Assembly: GCA_964531285.1 (NCBI GenBank)
Contig: CAZHDI010000020.1
Coordinates: 1 to 43,464 of the forward strand
Source: CAZHDI01 sp964531285
GTDB taxonomy: Bacteria > Pseudomonadota > Alphaproteobacteria > JAJFIK01
Length of the DNA: 43,464 nucleotides
Reading direction: 5' to 3'
In this document: positions 24,591-33,860 of the stretch, piece after piece
Numbering within the stretch: position 1 is the first letter of the stretch
Layout: every line of letters begins with the position of its first letter
Made by a program: the position numbers and the translations under genes
The notes under the pieces: generated by a model
The model's input: only the letters and a program-made list of their open reading frames with translations
Database searches by the model: none
What the model was told of the DNA's origin: nothing

Positions 24591-26645
24591 ATGTCGAGGA
24601 TCGGAGCCGCGATATCGAGCATCGACACCAGTCTGAAATGGCTGCGGATCATGGCAGCGAGCCTCGCCCTCGCGGTGACGGCCGCGGCCTGCGATGCCCC
24701 CACCGACACTCAGAGTGAAACGCCGCCGGCCGGAGAGTCCCAAAAAGCACAGACCGTCCCACCACCGGCCGCCCCGGTTGAGGCGCCGACCCCGGTTGAG
24801 GCGCCAGGCCCCGGCTCCGCACCCGGCGACCCGGCCTTCGATCAGGCAATTGCGCTGCTGGCCGATCTCCAAACCGCCATGGCGGAAGAGGATGCCGCGG
24901 ACCTCCTGGCCGTTGCCGACCGGATGGAGGCCGCCGGTCCGGAAGGCCTGACGCTCAGCCTGCGCGACTGGATCGCCATGCAAATCGAGTTGGCCCAGGC
25001 CCTCGCCGCCCTCGATGCGATTGACGAGGCGCAAACACTGATCGGGCGGGCGCTCGAGGATATCGCCGCCCTTCCTGACAGGGTCTCCACCGAAACACTG
25101 AAACTTGAGGCCCTCCAGACGCTGGTGCCTCTTCAATTGGCCCGCGATGACATTGACGGCGCGCGCGCGAGCCTCCTTCGGATCGAGACCATCTATCGGG
25201 AGACGTTGTTCCGCGAAGACCACCCGGCCCTGGCCACCCGGCTTGACAGTCTTGCGGCGCAACACCGTCAGATTGAGGCGGTCTCTGGGGCGCGGCAACG
25301 CTCGGCCGCGCTGATGAGAGAGGCGGAGCGGATCCGGGCACTGATGATCGCCGATCCGGCAGGCGTGGAGGCCCGGCTGAAGGACCGCCCGCGCGACGGC
25401 GGCGGCTCGCGCAAACAACGCATACCCGTTTTCTATGGCACCACGCGGGCGCGCACGGGAGAAGCGCCGGGCGGCGGACCCTGCGACTTTGCCGCCTGCT
25501 ATGGCAGCGACGAGACCGGCACGCTCGATCTCGGTGTCGCCCTTGTGAGCATTCCGGACGATCATGAGTTCGGACGGTTCGAACGCAACAACGTTTTCCT
25601 TCTGGAATTTACGCCGGACCCCAAAAAGCACATCGTCACCTGGCGGGTCGATCCGCTGGATCGCAAGGAATTCCTAGCTGCTCTCGATCAGCGCATGGAT
25701 GGGTCGCAGAGGCGCGAAGCGTTTTTATTCGTCCACGGATATCGGACCGGCTTTGAAGGCGGGATCCTGCGCACCGGCCAGATGGCCTTCGATCTCGATA
25801 TCGACGGCGCGGCCTTTCATTTCAGTTGGCCGTCCAAAGGCAGCGTGGCGGGATATCTGCACGACAATGAGCAGGCCAATGACCGGGTCAACTGGCGCCT
25901 GTTCGGCGAGTTCCTCGATATTGTTCTGGAGCGCAGCGGCGCCGAGCGGGTTCTCGTGATGGCCCATTCGATGGGCAACGAGATCTTCGCCGGCGGCTTC
26001 GAGCGTTATCTCGCCCAATTGGATGAACCGCCCGCACCGGTTATCGACGAAATGGTCTTCGCCGCGCCCGACATGTCCACCGGCAATTTCCGGGATTTCG
26101 TGGATCAGGCCGCGCCCTGGATCGGCCGCATGACCCTCTATTCCTCCAAGCGCGATAAGGCCCTTGGCTTGTCGCAATATCTCAGTGCGGAACCGCGCGC
26201 CGGAAATGTCCAGCCGCCGCTGGTCCGCGCGCCGCTCCAGACTGTCGATGCATCGCTGATCCCGTCCGATTTCTGGAATCACAACTACTACAACACACAG
26301 GCCCTTTACGACATTGCACCGATCGCCTGGTGCGGGCTGCAACCGCAAAACCGCTGCTTTCTGCGGGCGGAACGTCTGCCACCGGATGACGATGTCTACT
26401 GGACCTATGATGACACGCTGGGGGCAGACCAGTGCGAGCCGGATGTCTTCCGCGCGGCTCTGACGCTCCTGCGCGCGCGCGGCCCGGACAACGCCCTCAT
26501 CCTGGCCGATGAAACGTCAACGCCGGACGCGCTTCCCGCTGCACTGGATCAGACCCGGCGGAGCGATACGGCCTATATCCAAGCCGTGCGCAATCTGTTG
26601 CACCGTCTTTCACCCCTTTGCCGCACCGGCGCGCCGCCGGACTGA
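24591..26645 (+). CDS. Envelope alpha/beta hydrolase, DUF900-like, with helical N-terminal region
   Basis: 684 residues from ATG 24591, preceded by GAGGGGAAA. An N-terminal hydrophobic stretch ends in VTAAAC, a weak lipobox, so it is either a lipoprotein or a membrane-anchored periplasmic protein. Residues about 40-75 are Pro/Ala/Glu-rich linker; 80-240 are alpha-helical and TPR-like. From about 275 comes an alpha/beta hydrolase of the DUF900 group: IPVFYGTTRAR, FLFVHGYRTGF (about 380, oxyanion loop), FHFSWPSKG, and the nucleophile elbow VMAHSMGNEIF (Ser about 458). A C-terminal catalytic His region, SDFWNHNYYN, lies near 560. Family members are presumed esterases or lipases without known substrate. 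It is followed by a small membrane protein and the YdbH set, hinting at lipid metabolism. Confidence 0.82.
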   Translation: MSRIGAAISSIDTSLKWLRIMAASLALAVTAAACDAPTDTQSETPPAGESQKAQTVPPPAAPVEAPTPVEAPGPGSAPGDPAFDQAIALLADLQTAMAEEDAADLLAVADRMEAAGPEGLTLSLRDWIAMQIELAQALAALDAIDEAQTLIGRALEDIAALPDRVSTETLKLEALQTLVPLQLARDDIDGARASLLRIETIYRETLFREDHPALATRLDSLAAQHRQIEAVSGARQRSAALMREAERIRALMIADPAGVEARLKDRPRDGGGSRKQRIPVFYGTTRARTGEAPGGGPCDFAACYGSDETGTLDLGVALVSIPDDHEFGRFERNNVFLLEFTPDPKKHIVTWRVDPLDRKEFLAALDQRMDGSQRREAFLFVHGYRTGFEGGILRTGQMAFDLDIDGAAFHFSWPSKGSVAGYLHDNEQANDRVNWRLFGEFLDIVLERSGAERVLVMAHSMGNEIFAGGFERYLAQLDEPPAPVIDEMVFAAPDMSTGNFRDFVDQAAPWIGRMTLYSSKRDKALGLSQYLSAEPRAGNVQPPLVRAPLQTVDASLIPSDFWNHNYYNTQALYDIAPIAWCGLQPQNRCFLRAERLPPDDDVYWTYDDTLGADQCEPDVFRAALTLLRARGPDNALILADETSTPDALPAALDQTRRSDTAYIQAVRNLLHRLSPLCRTGAPPD

Positions 26646-26711
26646 AAGCGGTTGGACCGACACCCTGGCGGCACGCCCGCCCGATAGAATGGATACGCAG
26701 GAACACCCACG

Positions 26712-27125
26712 ATGATCAGCCTTTACGAACTGCTCCATATCGCAGCATCGCAGTCGATGAAGATCGACAGCCTGTGGAATATCTTCATTGGTGTCCACAT
26801 CATCATTCTTGGCGGCCTTGTCTATATCAACCGCCACATCACGATTGCCGAAAAACTGATTGCCTGGCTGCTCTATGTCCTGTTCCTCGTCATGAACTTT
26901 ACCGCGATCCACACATCCTATGTCTATATGGCCGCGATCCTCGCCGATCTCCAGACGCTCTATGGCGAGGAAGCCCTTCAGATGACCGATTATATGACGT
27001 CCTATGCCAGCGGCACGATCCAGCGCAACATCCTGGTGGTCATCAACATCGCCTTCCTTGTCGCCTTCGTGATGACCAGCCTGTCGATCTTCTTTGTGAA
27101 CCAGGTCCTGCTGGCGAAGAAATAG
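26712..27125 (+). CDS. Small three-helix inner-membrane protein, unknown function
   Basis: 137 residues with three strongly hydrophobic segments (about 22-42, 48-72 and 107-132) and a polar loop containing MTDYMTSYASG between helices two and three. No domain recognised. The start has a GGAA-type ribosome site about 10 bases upstream. It lies 66 bases after the hydrolase and 28 bases before the ydbH-like gene, all on the same strand, so it is probably part of one transcript. Confidence 0.8.
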   Translation: MISLYELLHIAASQSMKIDSLWNIFIGVHIIILGGLVYINRHITIAEKLIAWLLYVLFLVMNFTAIHTSYVYMAAILADLQTLYGEEALQMTDYMTSYASGTIQRNILVVINIAFLVAFVMTSLSIFFVNQVLLAKK

Positions 27126-27153
27126 GCGCCGGCTTCCGGCGGGAGGAGACCTC

Positions 27154-29220
27154 ATGCGGATCGCCTTGCGCATCGCTATCGCCCTGCTCCTCCTGTTCGC
27201 TGTCGTCCTCGCAGCGGCCTGGATCTGGCGCGCGCCGCTCGTCGAGGCGGCTGCCCGCCGTGCGGTTGCTCAGGCCGGCTATCCCGATGCTCAGTTCACG
27301 CTGCAATCGGTGGAGACCGGCCGCGCCGTCATTACCGATCTCGCCCTCGGCCCCGACGCACCGCGCGCTGACCGGATCGATCTGCGCTACGGACTGCTGG
27401 ATCTTCTGTCGGGCCGCGTTGATGCCATCGAGATTTCCGGCGCGGCCGTTCGGATCGATCTGTCACCGGACAGTCGGGACGCCGGCACCGGCGCGACCGA
27501 CGAACCTGCGGTCCTTCCGCCGCTGGTGTTGCCGCGCGTCCTCACCGGGCTCGGCGCGCAGATCGCGGTGACGGATGCCATGATCGAAGTCCTCGGTACG
27601 CCTCTGGGCGACGCGGATCTGACCGTCAACGCGGCGCTTGATTTAAGCCGGAAACCCGCACCGCTGACGCTTTCTGCGGCAGGCGCGGGCCGCAACGGCG
27701 GCGGCCTGGAAAACCTCACCTTTGAGGGCAGCGGCACGGCGGGGCGCAGCCGCGTCCTGTTGGACGGCACGGCAGCGACCACGATCAACGATGTGACCCT
27801 TGCCGGCATCACGGCATCGAGCCTGACCTATGACGGCCCGCTGACCATTGAGTCAGATACGGACGACCTCACCCTATCGCTGACCGATCCGGTCCGCGCG
27901 ACCCTTGTGATGAGCGGTGAGGCCGGGGGCACACGGACCAGCGATCCCATGCGCATGCTGTCCCGGGCCGGCCCCGCGCAAGTCCGCCTTGCAACGGGCG
28001 GGCCCCTTGCCGGAACCTTGACCGTGGAAGACGGCGAACTTGCCGTGCCCTCGCGCAATCTGCGCGTCCGGCGGACGCGGCTGACCCTGCCCTTCACGGC
28101 GGATGGCCTGGGCCAACGGACCTTGGTGTCGGCCCGCCTCGACCAGACCGGCGATGGGGCCGTCCTGGCTCCCCTTGCCGTGCGCGCCACCATCACGCGC
28201 GAAGACGACGCCCTTGTCCTTAACGGCATGGTCGCCGCCGACGAGCCGGGCGCGCTCGTGCCTGTGCGGGCCCGGTATGAGACCGCCACCGGGGCGGCCA
28301 CGGGCCGGTTCGGCCCGGGCACCTTGGTCTTTCGGCCGGGCGATCTGCAACCGGAGCATCTCAGCCCATTGCTGCGCCCACTGACGAATGCACAAGGCAG
28401 CCTGCGGGCGGAGGGAACGGTGAACCGCACTCCGGCGGGACAGCTCACCAGCAATGCCACGTTGACCTTCGACGATCTGGACTTGACGTCGACCGTCGGG
28501 CGGATCGAAAGCCTCAACGGCGTGATCCGGCTGACCGATCTGACCGATCCGCGGACCCCGCCCAGCCAAAATCTCACTGCACGGCGCCTGCGCGGCGCCC
28601 TGAGCCTCGACAATCCGCGCTTGCGTTTTGAACTCGTCCGCACCGGCGGCGATCCGGAAATCCGGATCGAACAAGCGGGCGGCGGCCTTGCCGGCGGCCA
28701 GGTCGCCCTCGATGCGGCGACCGTGCGGCCGCTGGCCGGCAGCAACGCTCTCACCGTGCGGGTGGCCGATCTGTCGCTGGAAACCTTGCTGACCCAATAT
28801 GCCGCCGGTCAGGTCAGCGGCACGGGCCGGCTCTCCGGCGCCTTGCCGATGCGTGCGGGCAGCGACGGCCTTGTGCTCACGGACGGGCGGCTGATCGCCC
28901 AGGACCCGGGCACCATTCAGGTCTCATGGGGCGGCGTTCGCCCGACATTGATGGCGCAAGGGGAACAGGTCGCACTTCTCGTCCGGGCGCTGGAGGATTT
29001 CCGCTACACTCGCCTCGAGATCGGGATCGACCGGCCCGCCGATGGGGCTCTCTCGCTGTCGATCCGGCTGGAGGGAAGCAACCCGGCGGTGATGGACAAT
29101 CAGCCCTTCATCTTCAACATCGCTCTGACCGGCAATCTGGAGGAGCTGCTTGCGGCGATGAGCGCCGGGACGGGTGTGACCATGGATCTGCTGCGGGGCA
29201 GCCTTGCCTCGGGCCGATGA
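27154..29220 (+). CDS. ydbH: YdbH-family AsmA-like intermembrane lipid-transport protein
   Basis: 688 residues beginning with one N-terminal transmembrane helix (about 5-25) that anchors it in the inner membrane. A long repetitive beta-rich chain predicted to span the periplasm follows. The C-terminal 150 residues (GTGRLSGALPMRAG, QVSWGGVRPTL, NPAVMDNQPFIFNIALTGNLEELL) match the YdbH C-terminal domain. In E. coli, YdbH is one of three partly redundant AsmA-like proteins (with TamB and YhdP) carrying phospholipid to the outer membrane. GGGAGGAG precedes ATG 27154. The immediately following YnbE- and YdbL-like genes are its known partners, which makes the assignment much firmer. Confidence 0.87.
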   Translation: MRIALRIAIALLLLFAVVLAAAWIWRAPLVEAAARRAVAQAGYPDAQFTLQSVETGRAVITDLALGPDAPRADRIDLRYGLLDLLSGRVDAIEISGAAVRIDLSPDSRDAGTGATDEPAVLPPLVLPRVLTGLGAQIAVTDAMIEVLGTPLGDADLTVNAALDLSRKPAPLTLSAAGAGRNGGGLENLTFEGSGTAGRSRVLLDGTAATTINDVTLAGITASSLTYDGPLTIESDTDDLTLSLTDPVRATLVMSGEAGGTRTSDPMRMLSRAGPAQVRLATGGPLAGTLTVEDGELAVPSRNLRVRRTRLTLPFTADGLGQRTLVSARLDQTGDGAVLAPLAVRATITREDDALVLNGMVAADEPGALVPVRARYETATGAATGRFGPGTLVFRPGDLQPEHLSPLLRPLTNAQGSLRAEGTVNRTPAGQLTSNATLTFDDLDLTSTVGRIESLNGVIRLTDLTDPRTPPSQNLTARRLRGALSLDNPRLRFELVRTGGDPEIRIEQAGGGLAGGQVALDAATVRPLAGSNALTVRVADLSLETLLTQYAAGQVSGTGRLSGALPMRAGSDGLVLTDGRLIAQDPGTIQVSWGGVRPTLMAQGEQVALLVRALEDFRYTRLEIGIDRPADGALSLSIRLEGSNPAVMDNQPFIFNIALTGNLEELLAAMSAGTGVTMDLLRGSLASGR

Positions 29221-29265
29221 GCTGACCGGCGCCAGGCGGCGTCTTTAACGGGAGTGGGAGCAATC

Positions 29266-29478
29266 ATGACAGTCAGACGACTCCGGTTCGATCCGGCGGC
29301 GGCCCTGATCGCCGGCGGCGTTCTGCTCGGTGCGGCGGCCTGTACGCCAACCGTACAGGTGGCCGCGCCGAAAGAGCCCATCACCATCAATCTCAACCTG
29401 AATATCGATGCGGATATCCGTGTTCGCCTGGAAGAACAGGCCGAAAGCGATATCCAGCGCAATGACGATATTTTCTAA
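29266..29478 (+). CDS. ynbE: YnbE-family small lipoprotein
   Basis: 70 residues. A lipoprotein signal ends in LLGAAAC, leaving a mature chain of about 45 residues containing PITINLNLNIDADIRV, the short beta segment typical of YnbE. In E. coli YnbE is an outer-membrane lipoprotein that stacks onto the C-terminus of YdbH to complete the intermembrane bridge. ATG 29266 with GGAGTGGGAG upstream is preferred to GTG 29254. It lies 45 bases after ydbH and 12 bases before ydbL. Confidence 0.85.
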   Translation: MTVRRLRFDPAAALIAGGVLLGAAACTPTVQVAAPKEPITINLNLNIDADIRVRLEEQAESDIQRNDDIF

Positions 29479-29490
29479 GTGGGAAAGCCA

Positions 29491-29844
29491 ATGCAGACCG
29501 CAATGACACGATGGATCGGCGTCGTCCTGGCGCTTCTCTTCACCGGCCTGACGATGACCGCCGCGCATGCCGAAGATCTCGATACGCTGCGCACGAGCGG
29601 GGCCGTGGTCGAACGCTGGGACGGCTATCTTGAAGTCGCCGCGGCGTCCGCCGGCGACAGTGAGGTTCAACGGTTCGTCGACCGTGTGAATGCACAGCGT
29701 CAACGGATCTATGATCAGCGTGCGGCGGAAAACGGCGTGAGCCAGACCGATGTCGCCCGTCTCTATGCGGCGGAAATTCTGGAAAATGCGCCGCGCGGCA
29801 CCCGGTTCAAGGCCGCTGACGGGACGGTTACCGCAAAACCTTGA
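29491..29844 (+). CDS. ydbL: YdbL-family periplasmic protein (DUF1318)
   Basis: 117 residues: a signal peptide (cleavage near AAHAED), then a compact helical domain with LDTLRTSGAVVERWDGYLEV (20 residues shown) and RVNAQRQRIYDQRAAENGV, characteristic of DUF1318. YdbL is thought to modulate YdbH-YnbE assembly. ATG 29491 has GGGAAAG upstream; a GTG at 29479, overlapping the previous stop, is an alternative. Its last 17 bases overlap the convergent diguanylate cyclase gene. Confidence 0.85.
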   Translation: MQTAMTRWIGVVLALLFTGLTMTAAHAEDLDTLRTSGAVVERWDGYLEVAAASAGDSEVQRFVDRVNAQRQRIYDQRAAENGVSQTDVARLYAAEILENAPRGTRFKAADGTVTAKP

Positions 29845-30850
29845 CCGGCGCGCCCGCAAAGGACGCGTTTTTCCGCCGGTACATTTCCAGATCGGCACGG
29901 CGGACCACGGCCATCAGGTCTTCCTCAGCGTGGGGGTCGGACACCGACAACCCTACGCTGACCGAATAAGGAATGATCTCACCCTCATAGGGCACCGTCG
30001 CCTCGACGCAGTTGAGCGACTGACACAGGCGCTCCAATTGGCTCTGCGACGCGATGTTTTCAAACACGACGACGAATTCGTCCCCACCCAGACGGGCGAC
30101 CACATCGCTCTTGCGCACCGAACCGGCCAGCATCTGTGCAAAATGACGCAGGACGGCATCTCCGCCGTCATGGCCGAACCGGTCGTTCACCGCCTTGAAA
30201 GAATCGATGTCGGCCACCAGCACGCCGACCTTGCCGCCACTGCGCCCCGACCGGGCCCGTGACCGGATCCACCGGTCGTTCAAAAGCGCCCGGTTGGCCA
30301 GTCCGGTGAGCGCATCCGAATACGCCCGGCTGGTGAGTTCCTTTTCCTTGCCCTTTCGCTGAATGGCGAATTCGATGATCCGCTGAAGCGTGCGCGCATC
30401 GGCATGGGCCTTCGGCAGATAATCCTGAGCGCCGATCTGTAACGCGTCAACGGCAACCTCCGCGCTCTCATCCCCCGTCAGGACGATGGTCGGCAGGCCT
30501 CCATCCCGTCCGACAATTTCGCGCACCGTTTCAAGCCCATGACTGTCGGGCACATTCATATCCACAAGCGCGATGTCGAATGCATCCGTCTTCAGCAGGC
30601 CCAGAGCTTCCGCTAAAGTCCGTGCCCGGCAGACCTGAAACTCCACCACGGCCGACGCGCTCAGCAAACGGCTGGTGATGAGCGCATCGAATTCATCATC
30701 CTCCAGCAGAAGCAATCGCCGCGGGGGCCGCAGCGGCGTAGCACCATCATCGCTGCACGCATCCGGGTCCACTGTCTCATCGACAGGAATCGGTACCGTC
30801 AGTTCAAAATCCGCTGTGTCGTCCAGTCTTGCGTGTTCGGCGCCAACCAT
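29828..30850 (-). CDS. Response regulator with GGDEF domain (diguanylate cyclase)
   Basis: 340 residues, soluble. The receiver domain covers about 44-165, with the acidic pocket LLEDDE, phospho-acceptor Asp97 in IALVDMNVPD, and LTGD and LPK switch residues. The GGDEF domain covers about 178-335, with DALTGLANR, intact GGDEF at 255-259 and an RKSD inhibitory site at 246-249, five residues upstream. It should therefore make cyclic di-GMP with product inhibition, gated by phosphorylation. It is divergent from the multi-PAS kinase, which probably phosphorylates it, over a 169-base promoter region. Confidence 0.93.
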   Translation of the reverse strand: MVGAEHARLDDTADFELTVPIPVDETVDPDACSDDGATPLRPPRRLLLLEDDEFDALITSRLLSASAVVEFQVCRARTLAEALGLLKTDAFDIALVDMNVPDSHGLETVREIVGRDGGLPTIVLTGDESAEVAVDALQIGAQDYLPKAHADARTLQRIIEFAIQRKGKEKELTSRAYSDALTGLANRALLNDRWIRSRARSGRSGGKVGVLVADIDSFKAVNDRFGHDGGDAVLRHFAQMLAGSVRKSDVVARLGGDEFVVVFENIASQSQLERLCQSLNCVEATVPYEGEIIPYSVSVGLSVSDPHAEEDLMAVVRRADLEMYRRKNASFAGAPVKVLR

Positions 30851-30900
30851 CGGGAACCTGCCTGTTAAGCGACCAGTTCAGCACAGCGTACACGCGGAAG

Positions 30901-30919
30901 GGTTACAAAGTCCGTAACC
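30901..30919. promoter_or_regulatory. Inverted repeat between the cyclase and kinase genes
   Basis: GGTTAC-AAAGTCC-GTAACC, perfect six-base arms with a seven-base spacer, in the divergent intergenic region. Its symmetry suits a dimeric regulator controlling both genes. A GGAAC at 30845-30855 followed by GTT lies too far apart (18 bases) to count as a stress promoter. Confidence 0.4.
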
Positions 30920-31019
30920 GCCATATGTCCAGGCTTAGCGACCTATTAGAGTTCTCATACGTATTTATCCGAGTGACCATTGCACAAAACACGGCGCGGG
31001 ACCCGGTCCATCCGGCCCC

Positions 31020-33860
31020 GTGACGACCGAAGCAAGCAGTCAGGTTAACCCTATGATCCTGCAAACCTTACGCCCCTCCGCCACCGAGCGCCAGAACCGT
31101 GTGCCTCGTCCCGGTTCGGACGAAGGGCGGGCCGCGTTAAGCCAGCTGCTCGAAACCATCATGGGTCAGACGCAGAGCCGCTATGGTCTGATTTGCGAAA
31201 TAACGCCGAAGGCTGACGGATCCCATATGGGCCGCGTCCATGTCGCCCGCCGGTCACGATCCTCCGGCCTGACCGGCCATGCCTATGAACCGGTTCCTGG
31301 GGCTGCGGCCACTTGGCACGACTTACCTGCCGCGATCCGCCGTGTGGCTCAGGACGGCCGCCCGGCCGTTGTGGCGGATCAGGTGCGTGCGGCACCGCTG
31401 ACGGTGAGCCTGCCCGGCACGCCCAAAATCCGCACCCTTGCCGCCCTTCCCGTGGTCCATGACGGAGCGGTGGTCGCGGTCGTCTGCTTGGCCAATCGGC
31501 CCACCCCCTATCCCGCCGCCGTTCTTGAGCGGACGGCCCCGTTGATGACCGCAGTCTCGGCCCTGTTTCAGGTCGAATGCCTTACACGCGATATCGGTGT
31601 CACACGAGCCCGTCTCGATATGGTGCGTACCGAAACGTTCTCATTGCTCGACGCCATCGCGGACGGTGTCATGTCGATCGATGCAGACGGTAAGGTGCGG
31701 TCGCTCAATGCCGCGTGCGAGACATTGTTTGGCTACACACCCGAAGCTGTGATCGGCCAACCCATCACCATGGTCCTGCCCACCCTCATGGCCACGCGGG
31801 ACGGCACCTGGAAAGCCGACAGCCCGGAGCGCATGACGACCGATGTGACCGCCCGGAAAGCCGACGGCACCACATTCGAAGCCGAATTGTCGATCCGGGA
31901 GCTGCGAACGGAAGACGGCCCGATCTTTGCCATTGTGGTTCGAGATGTGACAGAACGCCGGCGAACCATCTCCCAGTTAACCGAACAGGCTCGTTACATG
32001 AGCATTGCCGAGCGGGTCGGCGGTGTCGGGCATTGGCGGATCGATGCCGGGTCGAGCCAATGTTTCTGGTCGGATCATATTTATCATATTCACGGCGTGA
32101 CGCCGGAGACCTATACGCCCGAATTGGAATCGGCCATTGCCTTCTTTCACCCCGACGACCGGGAGGAAGTGAGCCGCTGCGTCGCAGAAGCGATGGAGAC
32201 AGGGACAACCTTCGAATTCGTCCGGCGGCTGGTTCAACCGTCCGGTGATGTCAGAACCGTGTTCAGCCGGGGCGAATGCTTTCTAAACGAGACCGGCGAG
32301 ACCGAGACCATCCTCGGCATCTTCCAGGATGTCACGGACCAGCACTTGCTCCGGCGGGATTTCGACCGGCAGAAAAGTGATCTCGACTTTCTCTTCAATG
32401 CCGTCCCCTGCCAGATCTGGTTGCGCAATGCGGAACGCGAGATCCTGCGGCTCAATCGCGAAGCCGCGCGATTTGCCGGGATCGACATGGACACAGCGGT
32501 GGGCCGGACCATACACGATCTGGTTCCCGATGCACACCCCGCCTATCTAACCACGGACGATCAGGTCATTGAATCCGGCGATGCGGTTCTGGGACGCATC
32601 GAACATCTGACGCAAGCGGACGGGCGCCAATCGTGGATCCGAACCGACAAGGTTCCGTATACCGATCCGATCAGTGGCGCCCGGCACGTGCTGGCGGTAT
32701 CTCTGGACATCACCAGTGAATACGAAACCTCGCAGGCCTTGCTTGAGAGCGAGCGGCGGTTCACGACGGCCACGAATATCGCCAATGTCGGGATCTGGGA
32801 CTGGCCCGATCTTGGCAAGCCTGCCCAATGGTGGTCCCCGACGATCCATAGAATGCTCGGCTACGATCCGGGCGAGATCGACGCCAGTTTCGAGACCTTC
32901 GCCAGCCTACTGCACACGGACGATAGGGCCGCATCCCTTGAGGCTCTTGACCGGCACCTGGAGACGGGCACGCCTTACCGCGTGGAATATCGGCTGCGCT
33001 GCAAGCGCGGCATTTACCGTTGGTTTTTGGGCAGCGGCGAGGCCAGCCGTGATACGGCGGGGCGGGTCAGCAGTATGATCGGTTCGATCCAGGACATTCA
33101 TGATCTGCGGGTGGCTCAGGACACGCTGCGCCGGAACAGCGAACGGCTGGAGCGCGCCAATCACGACCTGGATCACTTCGCATACATCGCCTCTCATGAT
33201 CTGCGTGCGCCCTTGCGAGGCATGGACAGCCTCGCCGAATGGATCATCGAAGACATCGGTAGCACCGTACCGCAATCGGCACGCGACAAGCTCGATATGC
33301 TGCGCCGTCGCATTGATCGGATGGACCGTCTGCTGTCGGACATTCTGGCCTATTCCCGCGCGGGTAAGCGTGAAAGCGCCCCTGAAAAGATCGATTGCAA
33401 CCGGCTCTTGGCCGAGATCGTCGAGTGGGAGAACCCGCCCGACAGCTTCGATATCGAGACCGACGGGTCGCTACCATCGATTATGGCGTCCCGCACCCTG
33501 ATGGAACAGGTTCTGTCCAACCTTGTGGCCAATGTGGTCAAGCATCATGACCGCCAAGACGGGCGGGCGGTCCTGAGCTATCGGCAATCCAAGACGCTCC
33601 ACCACTTTACGCTCACCGATGACGGCCCCGGTATTCCAGAGAAATTTCATGGGCGCATCTTCAAGATGTTTCAAACGCTCAGGCCGCGCGATGAGATCGA
33701 AGGGAGCGGCATCGGCCTCGCGATCGTGAAACGAACGGTAGAATCCGCAGGCGGAACGGTCACCGTGACGTCCCCGGTCACGGACCGTGGAACGGCAATT
33801 GCCTTCACCCTGCCCATCATCGAACCCTTTGGGCCGCATCCAGAAGGAACAGGCGAATGA
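31020..33860 (+). CDS. Soluble multi-PAS hybrid-free sensor histidine kinase
   Basis: 946 residues without membrane helices. Order: GAF-like domain (about 40-190); four PAS domains (about 205-320, 333-440, 458-575 and 590-705), two of the PAS_3 type with the FHPDD/HTDD signature; HisKA with HFAYIASHDLRAPLRGM (phospho-acceptor His near 726); and HATPase with NLVANVVKHH (N box), DDGPGIP and GSGIGLAIVKR. The kinase core resembles that of Cph1-like phytochromes, but no chromophore-binding PHY module is seen. It overlaps the next response-regulator gene by four bases, so the two are a pair. GTG 31020 is the longest start; ATG 31053 with a weak AGG upstream is equally possible. Confidence 0.9.
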   Translation: MTTEASSQVNPMILQTLRPSATERQNRVPRPGSDEGRAALSQLLETIMGQTQSRYGLICEITPKADGSHMGRVHVARRSRSSGLTGHAYEPVPGAAATWHDLPAAIRRVAQDGRPAVVADQVRAAPLTVSLPGTPKIRTLAALPVVHDGAVVAVVCLANRPTPYPAAVLERTAPLMTAVSALFQVECLTRDIGVTRARLDMVRTETFSLLDAIADGVMSIDADGKVRSLNAACETLFGYTPEAVIGQPITMVLPTLMATRDGTWKADSPERMTTDVTARKADGTTFEAELSIRELRTEDGPIFAIVVRDVTERRRTISQLTEQARYMSIAERVGGVGHWRIDAGSSQCFWSDHIYHIHGVTPETYTPELESAIAFFHPDDREEVSRCVAEAMETGTTFEFVRRLVQPSGDVRTVFSRGECFLNETGETETILGIFQDVTDQHLLRRDFDRQKSDLDFLFNAVPCQIWLRNAEREILRLNREAARFAGIDMDTAVGRTIHDLVPDAHPAYLTTDDQVIESGDAVLGRIEHLTQADGRQSWIRTDKVPYTDPISGARHVLAVSLDITSEYETSQALLESERRFTTATNIANVGIWDWPDLGKPAQWWSPTIHRMLGYDPGEIDASFETFASLLHTDDRAASLEALDRHLETGTPYRVEYRLRCKRGIYRWFLGSGEASRDTAGRVSSMIGSIQDIHDLRVAQDTLRRNSERLERANHDLDHFAYIASHDLRAPLRGMDSLAEWIIEDIGSTVPQSARDKLDMLRRRIDRMDRLLSDILAYSRAGKRESAPEKIDCNRLLAEIVEWENPPDSFDIETDGSLPSIMASRTLMEQVLSNLVANVVKHHDRQDGRAVLSYRQSKTLHHFTLTDDGPGIPEKFHGRIFKMFQTLRPRDEIEGSGIGLAIVKRTVESAGGTVTVTSPVTDRGTAIAFTLPIIEPFGPHPEGTGE

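Noticed and set aside
30845..30880. GGAAC before the histidine kinase as an EcfG-type promoter
   Set aside because: The distance to GTT is 18 bases, outside the accepted spacing, and the base before GTT is A.
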